A stretch of DNA of 32,498 nucleotides from Prevotella sp. (lineage in GTDB: Bacteria; Bacteroidota; Bacteroidia; Bacteroidales; Bacteroidaceae). The position numbers and the translations under genes were made by a program. The stretch's first letter is position 1. Each line of letters opens with the position of its first letter. Below are positions 1-7,770 of the stretch, piece by piece. The stretch covers positions 1 to 32,498 of the forward strand of contig JAFVGI010000051.1 of NCBI GenBank assembly GCA_017475005.1, in the 5' to 3' direction. Below the pieces are notes generated by a model that made no database searches, had not been told where the DNA came from, and worked only from the letters and a program-made list of their open reading frames with translations.

Positions 1-14
1 AATGAAAATGCATT

Positions 15-46
15 TGACACGATGACACGATGTCACGATGTCACGA
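15..46. repeat. four-unit octamer tandem array
   Basis: Four perfect, contiguous 8-bp units: TGACACGA at 15-22 and 23-30, then TGTCACGA at 31-38 and 39-46. The switch from TGACA to TGTCA in mid-array creates the palindrome TGACA-CGA-TGTCA at 23-35, so it could be a dimeric protein site. Function unknown. Confidence 0.8.
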
Positions 47-84
47 ACCACAAGTAATATTCTTCTACGAATTAGGTTATAACA

Positions 85-250
85 GAGGCGTACCATGCGT
101 ACCACGCGTACCAAATGGTATTTTAAAAGTATTATAAAAAAGGAGTATCTTTATCTTTATATTATATTAATATAATATAAAAATTGAATAGAGAAAAATA
201 TGGTTAATTAAAAAAATGAAATGGTACGCATGGTACGCATGGTACGCCTC
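85..250. repeat. nested inverted repeat with GCGTACC iterons
   Basis: The left arm (85-112) and right arm (223-250) are 28-bp inverted copies differing at one base. Each arm has three GCGTACC words exactly 9 bp apart: 88, 97 and 106 on the left, and reverse-oriented at 223, 232 and 241 on the right. A perfect 26-bp AT palindrome (156-181) lies between them. The arms are centred on 167.5 and the palindrome on 168.5, so the two are concentric within 1 bp. No ORF lies inside. An iteron/origin-like site, a recombination site or a small non-autonomous element are all possible. Confidence 0.8.
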
Positions 251-308
251 AAACACCGCTTAAATTTATTAACATTTTTTAAGTCATCAAAATACTCTTC
301 AAAACCTA

Positions 309-339
309 TTGTAAGGGTGTAAAATTATTAGTAATTTTG
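309..339 (+). promoter_or_regulatory. promoter-like TTG-N20-TAATTTTG
   Basis: TTG at 309-311, 20 bases, then TAATTTTG at 332-339 fit the Bacteroidetes -33/-7 pattern. It is followed at once by GTCCCC, as in the promoter-like site at the right edge (32296-32326). No convincing plus-strand gene follows, so it may be a relic or serve an RNA. Confidence 0.35.
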
Positions 340-533
340 TCCCCAGAAAAAAGGGCAAAAAATTTGCTACAGGCGCATGAAAATAATTTTTTGGCGCCTA
401 AAACACAAAAAAGCGCTGGATTTCATCCGACCTTTTCTCGCCATGGCAATGCTCAAACAAGCTTGGCATTGCTCATCTGGCTTAACGAAAACGTTCTTTG
501 ACTTATTGATACAACAAACTCTAAAGAGCTACC

Positions 534-1984
534 TTACTTGCAGAATGGACGGAGGTTCCACTTGGAGTTGTCGCTCTGGAAGTCGTATTCTGCGAGGGTT
601 GGCGTAGAGTCGGCTGCAGAATAGATGACATAGCTGGTATTGACATCCTGCTGACCTGGTATACGCTTTGGCATAATGCGGTAAGTGCCGTCAACAAGCT
701 GCTCGATGCGCCAGAGCTGTTCGTCAGCACCAGTGAACTCTGGTGTCGTGATGAGCTCAAGATTTGCTGTAGCTGCCAAGGCACGATCGGTGCCGGCAAT
801 GGTAATCTTAAAGTACGGATTGCTGAGATAGCCCCCTACCCCTTCTGTCTCCACCGGAGTAATGGTCCACAGCTGGTTAGGACGGAACATATAGTCGCCG
901 CAACGCAGGGCAATGTCTCCCTTTGGCCAAGTGCCAACAACGCTGTCGAGAGGCTGCGGAGCAATCTGCACAACGGGCTTGGAGAGGTCAAGCTGCCAGA
1001 AGCGCTCACGCTTTTGATACATGCGGACGAAGTCAACAGCCAACTCCAGGGAATAGCCGCGACGCTCTGAGAGAAGAGCGTATGTACCACCCTTAAAATG
1101 CTCTCCTGCTACGGGCCAGCCGTTCTTCCAAAGCAGAGGACGGACAGCAAGGACGGAACGACCGCTGCGATTGAAATCGGCTTCAAAATGGCACGACATT
1201 ATCTCAACGCCTTCGTCGATGACGGTGCGTCCGAAGTGTCCGGGACCTGTGGCATTATCGCCGGCACAGATGACCATACGGCCACCTCCGTGGAACATAT
1301 CACGACCTACATTATCGAGGTAAGGCCCTTCCACACTGCGTGACCTACCAACCACTATGTTATAGGTGCTGTTGACACCATCGCAGCAGGTGCCGTGAGT
1401 GCCAAGAAGATAGTACCAGCCATCACGATAGATAAGGTCGGTAGCCTCGCAGTCGATGGCGATATCCTTCTCTATATTGCCCTTCATGCGATAGCCTGTA
1501 GAGGGGTCGAGTTCTATGAGGCGGATAGTACCGAAATAGGTGCCGTAGCATACCCATAAACGTCCTGTCTGAGGGTCGAGCAACAGACCTGGGTCGATGG
1601 CATCCTGATCTTCCATACCATCGCTGGAACATACCTCTATGGCTTCCGTCCACTTAAAGTCGGGCGACTTCGGGTCGAGAGTCTTATTCCACATTGTGAG
1701 GATGCGTCCGTTATGGCCACCATTAAGACCACCGCCTGTAGCACCATAGATGCAGAGATAGCGGTCACCTATCTTCATGACATCGGGAGCAGCACCACCG
1801 CCTGGGCGGTCAGCACCACTGTGCCAGGACCAGCCGTCATCGGAGATGAGTCCGCCACCACCTGTGCCGAAGGTGTAGTATTTCCCTTCGCAAAACGCTA
1901 TTGTGGATGGGTCATGAATATATGGAGCGCCACTTTGGGCGAAGCAGAGTGAAGAGTGAAGAATAGGAGAAGTATTTTTTTCAT
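534..1984 (-). CDS. GH43 arabinanase-like protein with ricin-type domain; 5' end frameshifted
   Basis: Secreted glycoside hydrolase of family GH43 (five-bladed beta-propeller), probably acting on alpha-L-arabinosyl links. The GH43 base motif IHDPS is encoded around 1913. Numbered from the Met codon at 1778, the other carboxylates are D62 (AIDPG) and E111 (CEATD). Residues about 315-414 look like a ricin-type beta-trefoil (QLWRI). The ATG at 1982-1984 opens a clear signal peptide (MKKILLLFFTLHS), but that frame stops at TAG 1898-1900. The GH43 frame is open from about 1985 without an ATG before 1778, and starting at 1778 would lose the catalytic base. The break falls at two GAGTGAA units (1947-1960); a third unit would join signal and enzyme. 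So it is a frameshifted or phase-variable gene, or there is a sequence error. It is last in the minus-strand xylan cluster. Confidence 0.75.
1947..1960. repeat. heptamer pair inside the GH43 signal-peptide region
   Basis: Two GAGTGAA units (1947-1953, 1954-1960) with a partial third. Two units put the signal peptide and enzyme out of frame; three would restore a continuous frame. Confidence 0.65.
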
Positions 1985-1988
1985 AGCT

Positions 1989-2023
1989 GTTTAGTGTTTA
2001 GTGGTTAGCGGTTAGCGGTTAAA
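1989..2023. repeat. heptamer array A (5 units)
   Basis: Five contiguous 7-bp units: GTTTAGT twice, GGTTAGC twice, GGTTAAA. It fills the gap between two GH43 genes. It supplies the last residues (LTANR) and the TAA stop (2005-2007) of the upstream gene, and on the minus strand carries one TAA per unit. Confidence 0.85.
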
Positions 2024-3603
2024 GAATAATTCTTCACGGGTTGTCCTTTCTCATCGACGAAGCGGACGCACATATCGCTGAGTCCGGGGCCGTTGATGAT
2101 GGCACCACGAAGGGTGTTACGTCCTTTCTTGAGGGTGAGACGTTGTGACATTCCATCATCTTCCACCATACGGCGGTCGCCCTCAAGGAGTAATACCTCT
2201 GTCCCATTGAGCCACCACATAGAGGCACCGTTGGAGCCTACAGCAAGGCGCACACCTTCTATGTCGGCAGGACAATCGATAACCGTCTCGCACCAAAACA
2301 GGGAGCCGTAGGTCTGCTTGCCATATTGCTCAGCAAAACGGAACAGCTTCATGTTATATGTCTCGCTTTCAAGGTCGTACCACTTACCCTTCTGCTTTGG
2401 CAGCTTTGACAGTTCGTCAGCAAACTTGTTACGAAGCCACGAGTCGGTGAAGATAACGTTGGAACGTATCTCCTGACGGATGGGTTCGAGCATGTGCCAA
2501 CGTCTTATAAAACCTTGCTCATCGGGCTGCGAAGGTGCTGCTTTGGCTGGCACTAGAGAGAAGTATTTTGGATGCGGAGCTGTTGAGAGAATACCGCCAC
2601 CACGAATGGTCGGCTTAATCTCGGGAATAGTGCCGTCATCATTGAACTTTACCTTCTCGATGCGTACAGAACGGCGTTTGTCATCATTTGGAGACAGGTC
2701 GTTGCGATGATAGAAGAGATACCACTGTCCCTTATACTCCACGAAGCTGTGGTGGTTTGTCCAGCAGCCATTGTCATGTTCAGCCATAAAGACGCCCTTG
2801 AAGTCCCAAGGTCCGAGAGGCGACTTCGACATAGCATAGGCGAGTGTCTCGGTAGGATTGTCGCCATCAACACCTTTCTTGCCTCGAACCCACGGGAAGG
2901 TGAGATAATACCAGTCGCCGCGACGGAAGACAAAGGGACCTTCCTTGAAGCCTTCAGGCAAACCCTTCATCTCTTCGCCGCCCATCATAACAGGAGGCAT
3001 CTCGGGAGAGCCCTCACGACGTGGGAAACGCACTTCCTGCAGCTTGCCGTCAAGTTCCTTCATATTGGCCTTGAGCCTTGCTCCGCGAATGCCTCCACCG
3101 CCCCAGTAGATATATGCTTTGCCGTCGTTATCGACAAGCACGCAGGGGTCGATGCCGCTGATACCCTTGATGGGTTCCTGTTCACACACAAAAGGTCCTA
3201 CAGGACTGTCGGCAACGGCAACACCAATAGCGAAGCCACGCCCGGAACGGGGTGCATCAGGGAAATAGAAATAATACTTTCCGTCTTTCTCCACACAATC
3301 GGGAGCCCACATAGAATAGGCGTCGGGCTTACCCCAAGGCACTTGCTCCTGAGACAGAATGACACCATGATCGGTCCATTCGGCAAGATTCTCGGAAGAG
3401 AAGACATGATAGTCGGCCATACAGAACCAATCCTGCCGCTGTCCCTGTGGGGGTACTATATCGTGCGAGGGATACAGGTACACCTTGTTATTAAACACAC
3501 GCGCCGTAGGGTCAGCAGTAAACTGATCGCGGATAATGGGATTCTGTGCCACAGCCGTAACTGCAAGGCACAGACCCAGAGTGGAAAGGATTATCTTTTT
3601 CAT
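2005..3603 (-). CDS. secreted GH43 beta-xylosidase/arabinofuranosidase-like hydrolase
   Basis: 532 residues with an N-terminal signal peptide (MKKIILSTLG..., ending AVAQ). The GH43 triad is visible: base D31 (TADPTARVF), pKa modulator D152 (SGIDPCVLVD) and acid E221 (KEGPFVF). The blade motif NHHSFVEYKGQWYLFYHR is typical of xylosidase/arabinofuranosidase members. The propeller ends near residue 345. Residues about 360-532 form an extra beta-rich region (WWLNGTEVLLLEG, LKKGRNTLRG) resembling a jelly-roll carbohydrate-binding fold; I cannot assign its family. It lies 56 bp after the esterase-xylanase gene on the same strand, which fits release of xylose or arabinose from oligosaccharides made by that enzyme. 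Exact specificity cannot be read from sequence. The last residues and stop come from heptamer array A. Confidence 0.88.
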   Translation of the reverse strand: MKKIILSTLGLCLAVTAVAQNPIIRDQFTADPTARVFNNKVYLYPSHDIVPPQGQRQDWFCMADYHVFSSENLAEWTDHGVILSQEQVPWGKPDAYSMWAPDCVEKDGKYYFYFPDAPRSGRGFAIGVAVADSPVGPFVCEQEPIKGISGIDPCVLVDNDGKAYIYWGGGGIRGARLKANMKELDGKLQEVRFPRREGSPEMPPVMMGGEEMKGLPEGFKEGPFVFRRGDWYYLTFPWVRGKKGVDGDNPTETLAYAMSKSPLGPWDFKGVFMAEHDNGCWTNHHSFVEYKGQWYLFYHRNDLSPNDDKRRSVRIEKVKFNDDGTIPEIKPTIRGGGILSTAPHPKYFSLVPAKAAPSQPDEQGFIRRWHMLEPIRQEIRSNVIFTDSWLRNKFADELSKLPKQKGKWYDLESETYNMKLFRFAEQYGKQTYGSLFWCETVIDCPADIEGVRLAVGSNGASMWWLNGTEVLLLEGDRRMVEDDGMSQRLTLKKGRNTLRGAIINGPGLSDMCVRFVDEKGQPVKNYSLTANR

Positions 3604-3659
3604 TAAAACCTGAAACTTGTAATCGGCTTTGCCGCTTCGCTAGTCGAAGAAACCTGAAA

Positions 3660-6600
3660 CTATTTAAACAACATCGGAGCCATCTCACGCAGAGAGCGAC
3701 GCCAGGTAAGGAATTCGTGTGCTGTACCCTCGCTGATGAAGCCGTGAGCATTATATCCTGCAGCCTTCAGAGCATCAACACTCTTGCGGATGCCGTCAGG
3801 ATTTTCCTTAGAGCCACAACTCTCGAAAATCACGCGAACAGCCTTTGTGTCCTTGATATCCTCAGGAGCGTATGTGCCACCGCTGAGAAGTCCCCAATAA
3901 CCAAACACCTCAGGACGACGTGTGGTGATGAGCTTTGTCTCGACGCCACCCATTGACAGACCTGCCATAGCGCGGTTCCACTTGTCAGCCTTTGTGAGAT
4001 AGTTGGCATCGATGAACGGCACGAGTTCGTCAACAAGAAGTGTCTCGAACTCCTTAGCGGTGAAGCTGCCGATAGTGCCGAACTTTATATCGTTGGTGAG
4101 ACCGTATGCCATCACGATGATAAATGGCTTTATCTTACCTTCAGCAAGGAGGTTGTCCATTATGAGACCTGCATGTCCCTGACGGCTCCAGCTTGTCTCG
4201 TTCTCACCCCAGCCATGCTGCAGATAGAGCACAGGGAAACGTTCCTGCTTGCCCTTGACAAGCTTTCCGTATGTTGGAGGAAGATACACCATAGCGGTCT
4301 GCATCTTACCCTGACTTGGAGAATAATAGAGCACCTCCTGAACAGCGCCGTGAGGAATGTCTGTGCGAAGAGCATAGAAGTCCTGGTCGGGAGCAGGAAT
4401 CTCTATACCGCTCTCCCAACGGCAGGAACCGAAGTAGTTGTGTGTGCCAGGATCGTTGACAACAGCGCCGTCGATGGTGAGGTGATAGTAATGGAAACCA
4501 GGATCCATAGGACCTTCGGTAGTTCCTGTCCAGACGCCATCCTTGTCCTTACGGAGAACAGTACCACCACTGCCTCCAAGACCCAGGCTTACTATAACAG
4601 ACTTTGCATCAGGAGCAACCACACGGAAGCGGGCATAGCCTTCAGAATTAACCATAGGATACTGCTGACCAGGCTGGTTCATAGGGTTGGAAACAAAATC
4701 CTCCTTTGGCTTAACATTATCAAGAGAAGCATTGAAATTCTTCACAATAAGATATGAACGCTTTGGCTTGAGATTCTCGTCAAACACAAGCGGATGGTTG
4801 TTTACACCAAGCCATGAGTCGCGGTCAGAGAGGTTCCAGAACGTAACACAGTCGATGACGTCGCTATGTCTTCTGAAGATACGGAAGATGCGGTTGTACT
4901 GGTCTTCCTGCATCGTGCTGAGATATGATGTCAGAGGCTTTGACTCACCACGTGAGAACTGCAGCTGGCCGCCCTGTTCGGTATTAGTGCGGAGGTCGAG
5001 CTCTGTAACATGGATGTGCTTTACCAACTCGGAATACTTCGTAATAGCAGCCTCGAGTTCTTCCTCAGAAGGACCATAGATGTTGTAGTGACCCTGCATA
5101 CCGATACCATCGATAGGCACACCCTGTTCCTTCATCTTCTTCACCATATTATATATACGGTCGCGTTTGCCTGGGTCGCACTCGTTGTAGTCATTGTAGA
5201 ACAGCAACGCATTAGGATCTGCCTCACGAGCAAACTCAAATGCCTTGGCGATAAATTCGTCGCCACACAGCTGATACAGCTTGCTGTCACGATAAGGATT
5301 AGCAGGGCGTCCAGGACGTCCGAAAGTCCTGTCGGCAATAGCCTCGTTCACTACGTCCCAGCAATAAACGATGTCCTTATAGCGATTTATTACAGTATGA
5401 ATATGTTCGCGCAGGCGCTCGTAGAACACCTCTTTCTTTACCATACGGCCTTTCTTGTCGTAGAGCATCCAGTCAGTAAACTGTGAATGCCAGCAGAGAC
5501 AATGGCCACGCAGAGGAATGTTGTTCTCGCGGCAGTAGTTGGCTACGCTGTCAGCACCGCCCCAGTTCCAGACGCCTTCCTTCGGATGTACTGAAATAGG
5601 CTTCATGGTATTCTCTGCGGTAACGCTGTTGAATTCCTTTTTTATAAGTTGCATCTGCTCTGGAGCCGATACATTGCGACGATTTACTGCAACACCAATC
5701 TTGAAGTAGTCTTTGTAAGTATCTTTCATACCGAGTGCAGCATTAGGGTCAGCAGGACCTCTTTGTCCCCTTGCTGGTCGGTTGCTCCTTACGCTGTTGA
5801 GGAAGTTAACCATCTTCTGGAGATTCTCCTCTGTGTACATCGCAGGACCTCCGTGACCACCTTCTGCAGGATATGTTGCTTCTACCTTGACGCCTGCTGC
5901 CTTCAACAGTTCGTAGAACTTCTTACCCTGACAAACAGGCACCACATTATCCTTCTCACCGTGGAAGATGATAATAGGTGGGCAGTTTCTGTTGATATAG
6001 TTCGTAGCGCTCAGGCTAAGATATTTGTCCGGCTCCTTGTCGAGTTTTGACTTCAGCAGCACATCCTCAGGGCTATCCTTACCCATAGTGATATGATTTC
6101 CGCAATCCATTGCTGTCAAATCAACAGGACCTGACCAGTCGCAGGCAGCATTAATGAAGCTTGGCATATTTGTATATTGTCCCAAGTTACCCTCAAGGTC
6201 AATGTTGACAGAACCAACCTTCGCATTCTTTGTACCATTGGTGGTAGCCATGATAGAAGCGAGGTGCCCACCGCTGGAGAATCCGCTGGTAGCGATGAAT
6301 GATGGGTCGAACTTATATTTCTTTGCTTCGCCGCGTATAAAACGTACTACGGCACGGATATCATGAATCTGTGCTGGCCACTGAGCCTCTGTACTGCTGC
6401 GATGATTAGGACATACTACAGCATAGCCGGCATTGAGCAGTGATTTCACAATCGTACCGAGGTCTGCCATCCCTTTGCTGTTGTTGCTGAACCAAGCACT
6501 GCCGTAGATGTGAACAACTACGGGATAGCTCTCCTTTTGCTGTTTAGGTAAATAGATGTCGCAAGTGTGATATGCCTGGCCGTCACCAACATAATTGACA

Positions 6601-6728
6601 TCCTTCCATTCCTGAGAAGTCTCGAGTTTTGCATTCTGCTGTACACCTCCAAAACCACCTGCAGGCTGCGCTGACAAGTTCAGAATACTAAACAACGAAC
6701 ACAGAAATAAATAAAAAAAGCGTTTCAT
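3660..6728 (-). CDS. trifunctional secreted esterase - GH10 xylanase - CE1 feruloyl esterase
   Basis: 1022 residues with signal peptide 1-20. Residues about 35-315 are an alpha/beta-hydrolase of acetyl-xylan/feruloyl esterase type: nucleophile S151 (GFSSGG), probable D260 and H292 (GGHGG). Residues about 335-670 are GH10 endo-xylanase: acid/base E462 (WDVVNEA) and nucleophile E576 (HVTELDLR). Residues about 690-775 are an immunoglobulin/CBM48-like linker domain (YARFRVVAPDAKSVIV). Residues about 795-1022 are CE1 feruloyl esterase: QHGWGENE, S925 (GLSMGG), H1004 (TAHEF). GH10-CE1 fusions are known in rumen Prevotella (the Xyn10D-Fae1A type); here a second esterase is added in front. All catalytic motifs look intact. 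It is first gene of the minus-strand xylan cluster, with a promoter-like box at 6812-6819. The acyl specificity of the first esterase is inference. Confidence 0.93.
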   Translation of the reverse strand: MKRFFYLFLCSLFSILNLSAQPAGGFGGVQQNAKLETSQEWKDVNYVGDGQAYHTCDIYLPKQQKESYPVVVHIYGSAWFSNNSKGMADLGTIVKSLLNAGYAVVCPNHRSSTEAQWPAQIHDIRAVVRFIRGEAKKYKFDPSFIATSGFSSGGHLASIMATTNGTKNAKVGSVNIDLEGNLGQYTNMPSFINAACDWSGPVDLTAMDCGNHITMGKDSPEDVLLKSKLDKEPDKYLSLSATNYINRNCPPIIIFHGEKDNVVPVCQGKKFYELLKAAGVKVEATYPAEGGHGGPAMYTEENLQKMVNFLNSVRSNRPARGQRGPADPNAALGMKDTYKDYFKIGVAVNRRNVSAPEQMQLIKKEFNSVTAENTMKPISVHPKEGVWNWGGADSVANYCRENNIPLRGHCLCWHSQFTDWMLYDKKGRMVKKEVFYERLREHIHTVINRYKDIVYCWDVVNEAIADRTFGRPGRPANPYRDSKLYQLCGDEFIAKAFEFAREADPNALLFYNDYNECDPGKRDRIYNMVKKMKEQGVPIDGIGMQGHYNIYGPSEEELEAAITKYSELVKHIHVTELDLRTNTEQGGQLQFSRGESKPLTSYLSTMQEDQYNRIFRIFRRHSDVIDCVTFWNLSDRDSWLGVNNHPLVFDENLKPKRSYLIVKNFNASLDNVKPKEDFVSNPMNQPGQQYPMVNSEGYARFRVVAPDAKSVIVSLGLGGSGGTVLRKDKDGVWTGTTEGPMDPGFHYYHLTIDGAVVNDPGTHNYFGSCRWESGIEIPAPDQDFYALRTDIPHGAVQEVLYYSPSQGKMQTAMVYLPPTYGKLVKGKQERFPVLYLQHGWGENETSWSRQGHAGLIMDNLLAEGKIKPFIIVMAYGLTNDIKFGTIGSFTAKEFETLLVDELVPFIDANYLTKADKWNRAMAGLSMGGVETKLITTRRPEVFGYWGLLSGGTYAPEDIKDTKAVRVIFESCGSKENPDGIRKSVDALKAAGYNAHGFISEGTAHEFLTWRRSLREMAPMLFK

Positions 6729-6752
6729 AATTTATTTTATTGTTTAATTTTT

Positions 6753-6780
6753 TGGTTATTGTTTATCGGTTATTGGTTAT
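6753..6780. repeat. heptamer array B (4 units)
   Basis: Units TGGTTAT, TGTTTAT, CGGTTAT, TGGTTAT in strict 7-bp register. It lies in the presumed 5' leader of the xylanase gene, between its -7 box and ATG, so it is the only array in a leader of a divergent spacer rather than at a gene end. Confidence 0.75.
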
Positions 6781-6811
6781 CGACCACAACTATTAGACGA
6801 AAATTCGACCG

Positions 6812-6819
6812 CAAAGATA
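6812..6819 (-). promoter_or_regulatory. -7 box of the xylan cluster
   Basis: On the minus strand this reads TATCTTTG, a match to TAnnTTTG, about 85 bp before the ATG at 6728. No clear -33 TTTG is present at 19-21 bp, as expected of an activator-dependent promoter. Confidence 0.5.
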
Positions 6820-6849
6820 CTAAGAATATGATAAAAATTCTTTTTCTAT

Positions 6850-6896
6850 TGTATCATAAACTTTATTTCTTATCCCGTTGTACCGATATGTATCAT
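6850..6896. promoter_or_regulatory. direct repeat TGTATCAT upstream of the xylan promoter
   Basis: Identical octamers TGTATCAT at 6850-6857 and 6889-6896 (39 bp apart), each followed by a purine and AA, lie just upstream of the -7 box at 6812-6819. Position and spacing suit binding by a xylan-responsive activator; the regulator is not in the window. Confidence 0.3.
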
Positions 6897-6938
6897 GAAA
6901 TGAAATAAGTTTGTTATTAGTATTTTCAATGAAACCGC

Positions 6939-6974
6939 AAAAAAAATAGCCCCGACAGAAAAACTGCCGAGGCT
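6939..6974 (-). terminator. intrinsic terminator after the transglycosylase gene
   Basis: On the minus strand an 11-bp stem (arms 6964-6974 and 6948-6958, closed by two G-U pairs, 5-base loop) is followed by A and a run of eight U (6939-6946). It lies 40 bp past the stop at 7014. The G-U pairs make it far stronger on minus than on plus, which fixes its direction. Confidence 0.8.
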
Positions 6975-6991
6975 GTATTTTGTAAAAAGTC

Positions 6992-7026
6992 TTTAACCGT
7001 TAAACGTTAAACGTTAACCGTTATAA
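6992..7026. repeat. heptamer array C (5 units)
   Basis: Units TTTAACC, GTTAAAC twice, GTTAACC, GTTATAA. It encodes the last residues and the TAA stop (7014-7016) of the transglycosylase-like gene. TTAA in most units gives stops on both strands. Confidence 0.85.
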
Positions 7027-7451
7027 TGACGCATCACCTTATTATAGTATCTCTGGGTTGCACGAACAGAATAGCGTGCGCCACCATTCCAGATGCGGAT
7101 AGCTTTTTCTACACTATTTGATGGATTGTACTTACTCATGTAAATTACAAACATCTCTCTTGACTTCTCCTTGCTGAAACGGTCATTAAGCTTAAAACGC
7201 TTTGATGAACCTCTCTGCTTCAGGATAGCATTACAGTCGTAAACCAAGCCTGGTGAAATCTGCATGACACCAACGTATGGACCACACACGGCACGTGCGT
7301 TACCTCCGCTCTCTACTTTTGTGATGGCATCCATTACAGGACCCCAATCAAACTCTTCATCCTCTTCAACACGAGCAATTGCGCTGAGTGAGAACACAGC
7401 GATAAATGCTAAACAAATTACTTTCTTAAAAAAATTATCTCCAAATATCAT
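7014..7451 (-). CDS. small secreted lytic-transglycosylase-like (SLT) protein
   Basis: 145 residues from the Met at 7451. Signal peptide 1-26 (FFKKVICLAFIAVFSLSAIA), then a lysozyme-like SLT core: probable catalytic E47 (KVESGG), GPYVGVMQISP (57-67) and RIWNGGARYS (119-128). It would cleave peptidoglycan glycan strands in the periplasm. The frame is open further upstream to an ATG at 7577, but that codon lies inside the -7 box at 7575-7582, so it cannot be the start. A Met at 7559 is possible; 7451 is preferred because it places the hydrophobic segment as a signal peptide. It is shorter than typical SLT enzymes and has no LysM repeats. It is transcribed alone: a promoter at 7575-7606, a terminator at 6939-6974, and array C forming the gene end. 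Confidence 0.8.
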   Translation of the reverse strand: MIFGDNFFKKVICLAFIAVFSLSAIARVEEDEEFDWGPVMDAITKVESGGNARAVCGPYVGVMQISPGLVYDCNAILKQRGSSKRFKLNDRFSKEKSREMFVIYMSKYNPSNSVEKAIRIWNGGARYSVRATQRYYNKVMRHYNG

Positions 7452-7574
7452 GACTTTGATTTTGGTGGAACATAGATACGAGATGACAAATCCAAATGTA
7501 CTACAAATAAATAATGTAGATAAGAGATGTCGGTGGGGGTAATCTCGTACCGCAATCATTTTGATTTGCGAGTG

Positions 7575-7606
7575 CAAAGGTAAAAAGAATATTTTGTGTG
7601 CGCAAA
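7575..7606 (-). promoter_or_regulatory. promoter of the transglycosylase-like gene
   Basis: On the minus strand TTTG (7603-7606), 20 bases, then TACCTTTG (7575-7582), a full Bacteroidetes match. Transcription would begin near 7568, leaving a leader of about 117 nt before the ATG at 7451. Confidence 0.65.
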
Positions 7607-7737
7607 CAATTTTACATTTAATGTGGATATTTTAATGATTTTTTGATATGTATCAACATGGTAATAATTTTTATTCTTTTTTAACAACTTAATTTCTTTT
7701 ATTGTATTTTTCGGGCTGAAATATAAAATATTTTTTA

Positions 7738-7745
7738 TATCTTTG
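7738..7745 (+). promoter_or_regulatory. -7 box of purM and the 14-gene run
   Basis: TATCTTTG matches TAnnTTTG and lies 25 bp before the purM ATG. The -33 element is poor. It is the only clear promoter I can see for the following co-directional genes. Confidence 0.5.
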
Positions 7746-7770
7746 CAGCGCGTAATTAAGTTTTTGAAAT

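Larger units (their letters stand above)
1..533. other. gene-poor left flank with repeats
   Basis: I find no convincing gene in these 533 bases. They hold a 4 x 8 bp tandem array (15-46), a nested inverted repeat (85-250), a promoter-like TTG-N20-TAATTTTG (309-339) followed by GTCCCC, and an imperfect palindrome centred on 385 with arms AGGCGC (371-376) and GCGCCT (394-399). GCAATGC/GCATTGC inverted words lie around 450-475. Iterated short words like these are often found beside integrated elements in Bacteroidales; that link is inference. Confidence 0.6.

Noticed and set aside
377-607. A plus-strand open frame of 76 codons near the left edge, after a promoter-like site.
   Set aside because: It runs antisense into the end of the GH43 gene, has no recognisable family and an unusual composition; a repeat-derived relic is more likely than a gene.
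1974-1984. Programmed frameshifting on the A7 run after the GH43 start codon.
   Set aside because: A slip there would reach the enzyme frame but gives a non-hydrophobic N terminus (KKNTSPILHSS), spoiling the signal peptide; loss of a heptamer unit explains the data better.
2707-3606. A 299-codon plus-strand open frame.
   Set aside because: It lies wholly antisense to the GH43 hydrolase, whose catalytic motifs are clear; it is a shadow frame.
3606-3660. An 11-bp direct repeat (AAACCTGAAAC at 3606-3616 and 3650-3660) as att-like sites.
   Set aside because: It is short, one copy overlaps a stop codon, and it looks like a fragment of a GAAACCT heptamer pair rather than a recombination target.
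7451-7577. The longer start of the transglycosylase-like gene.
   Set aside because: The ATG at 7577 falls within the -7 promoter box (7575-7582), and the extension buries the signal peptide.
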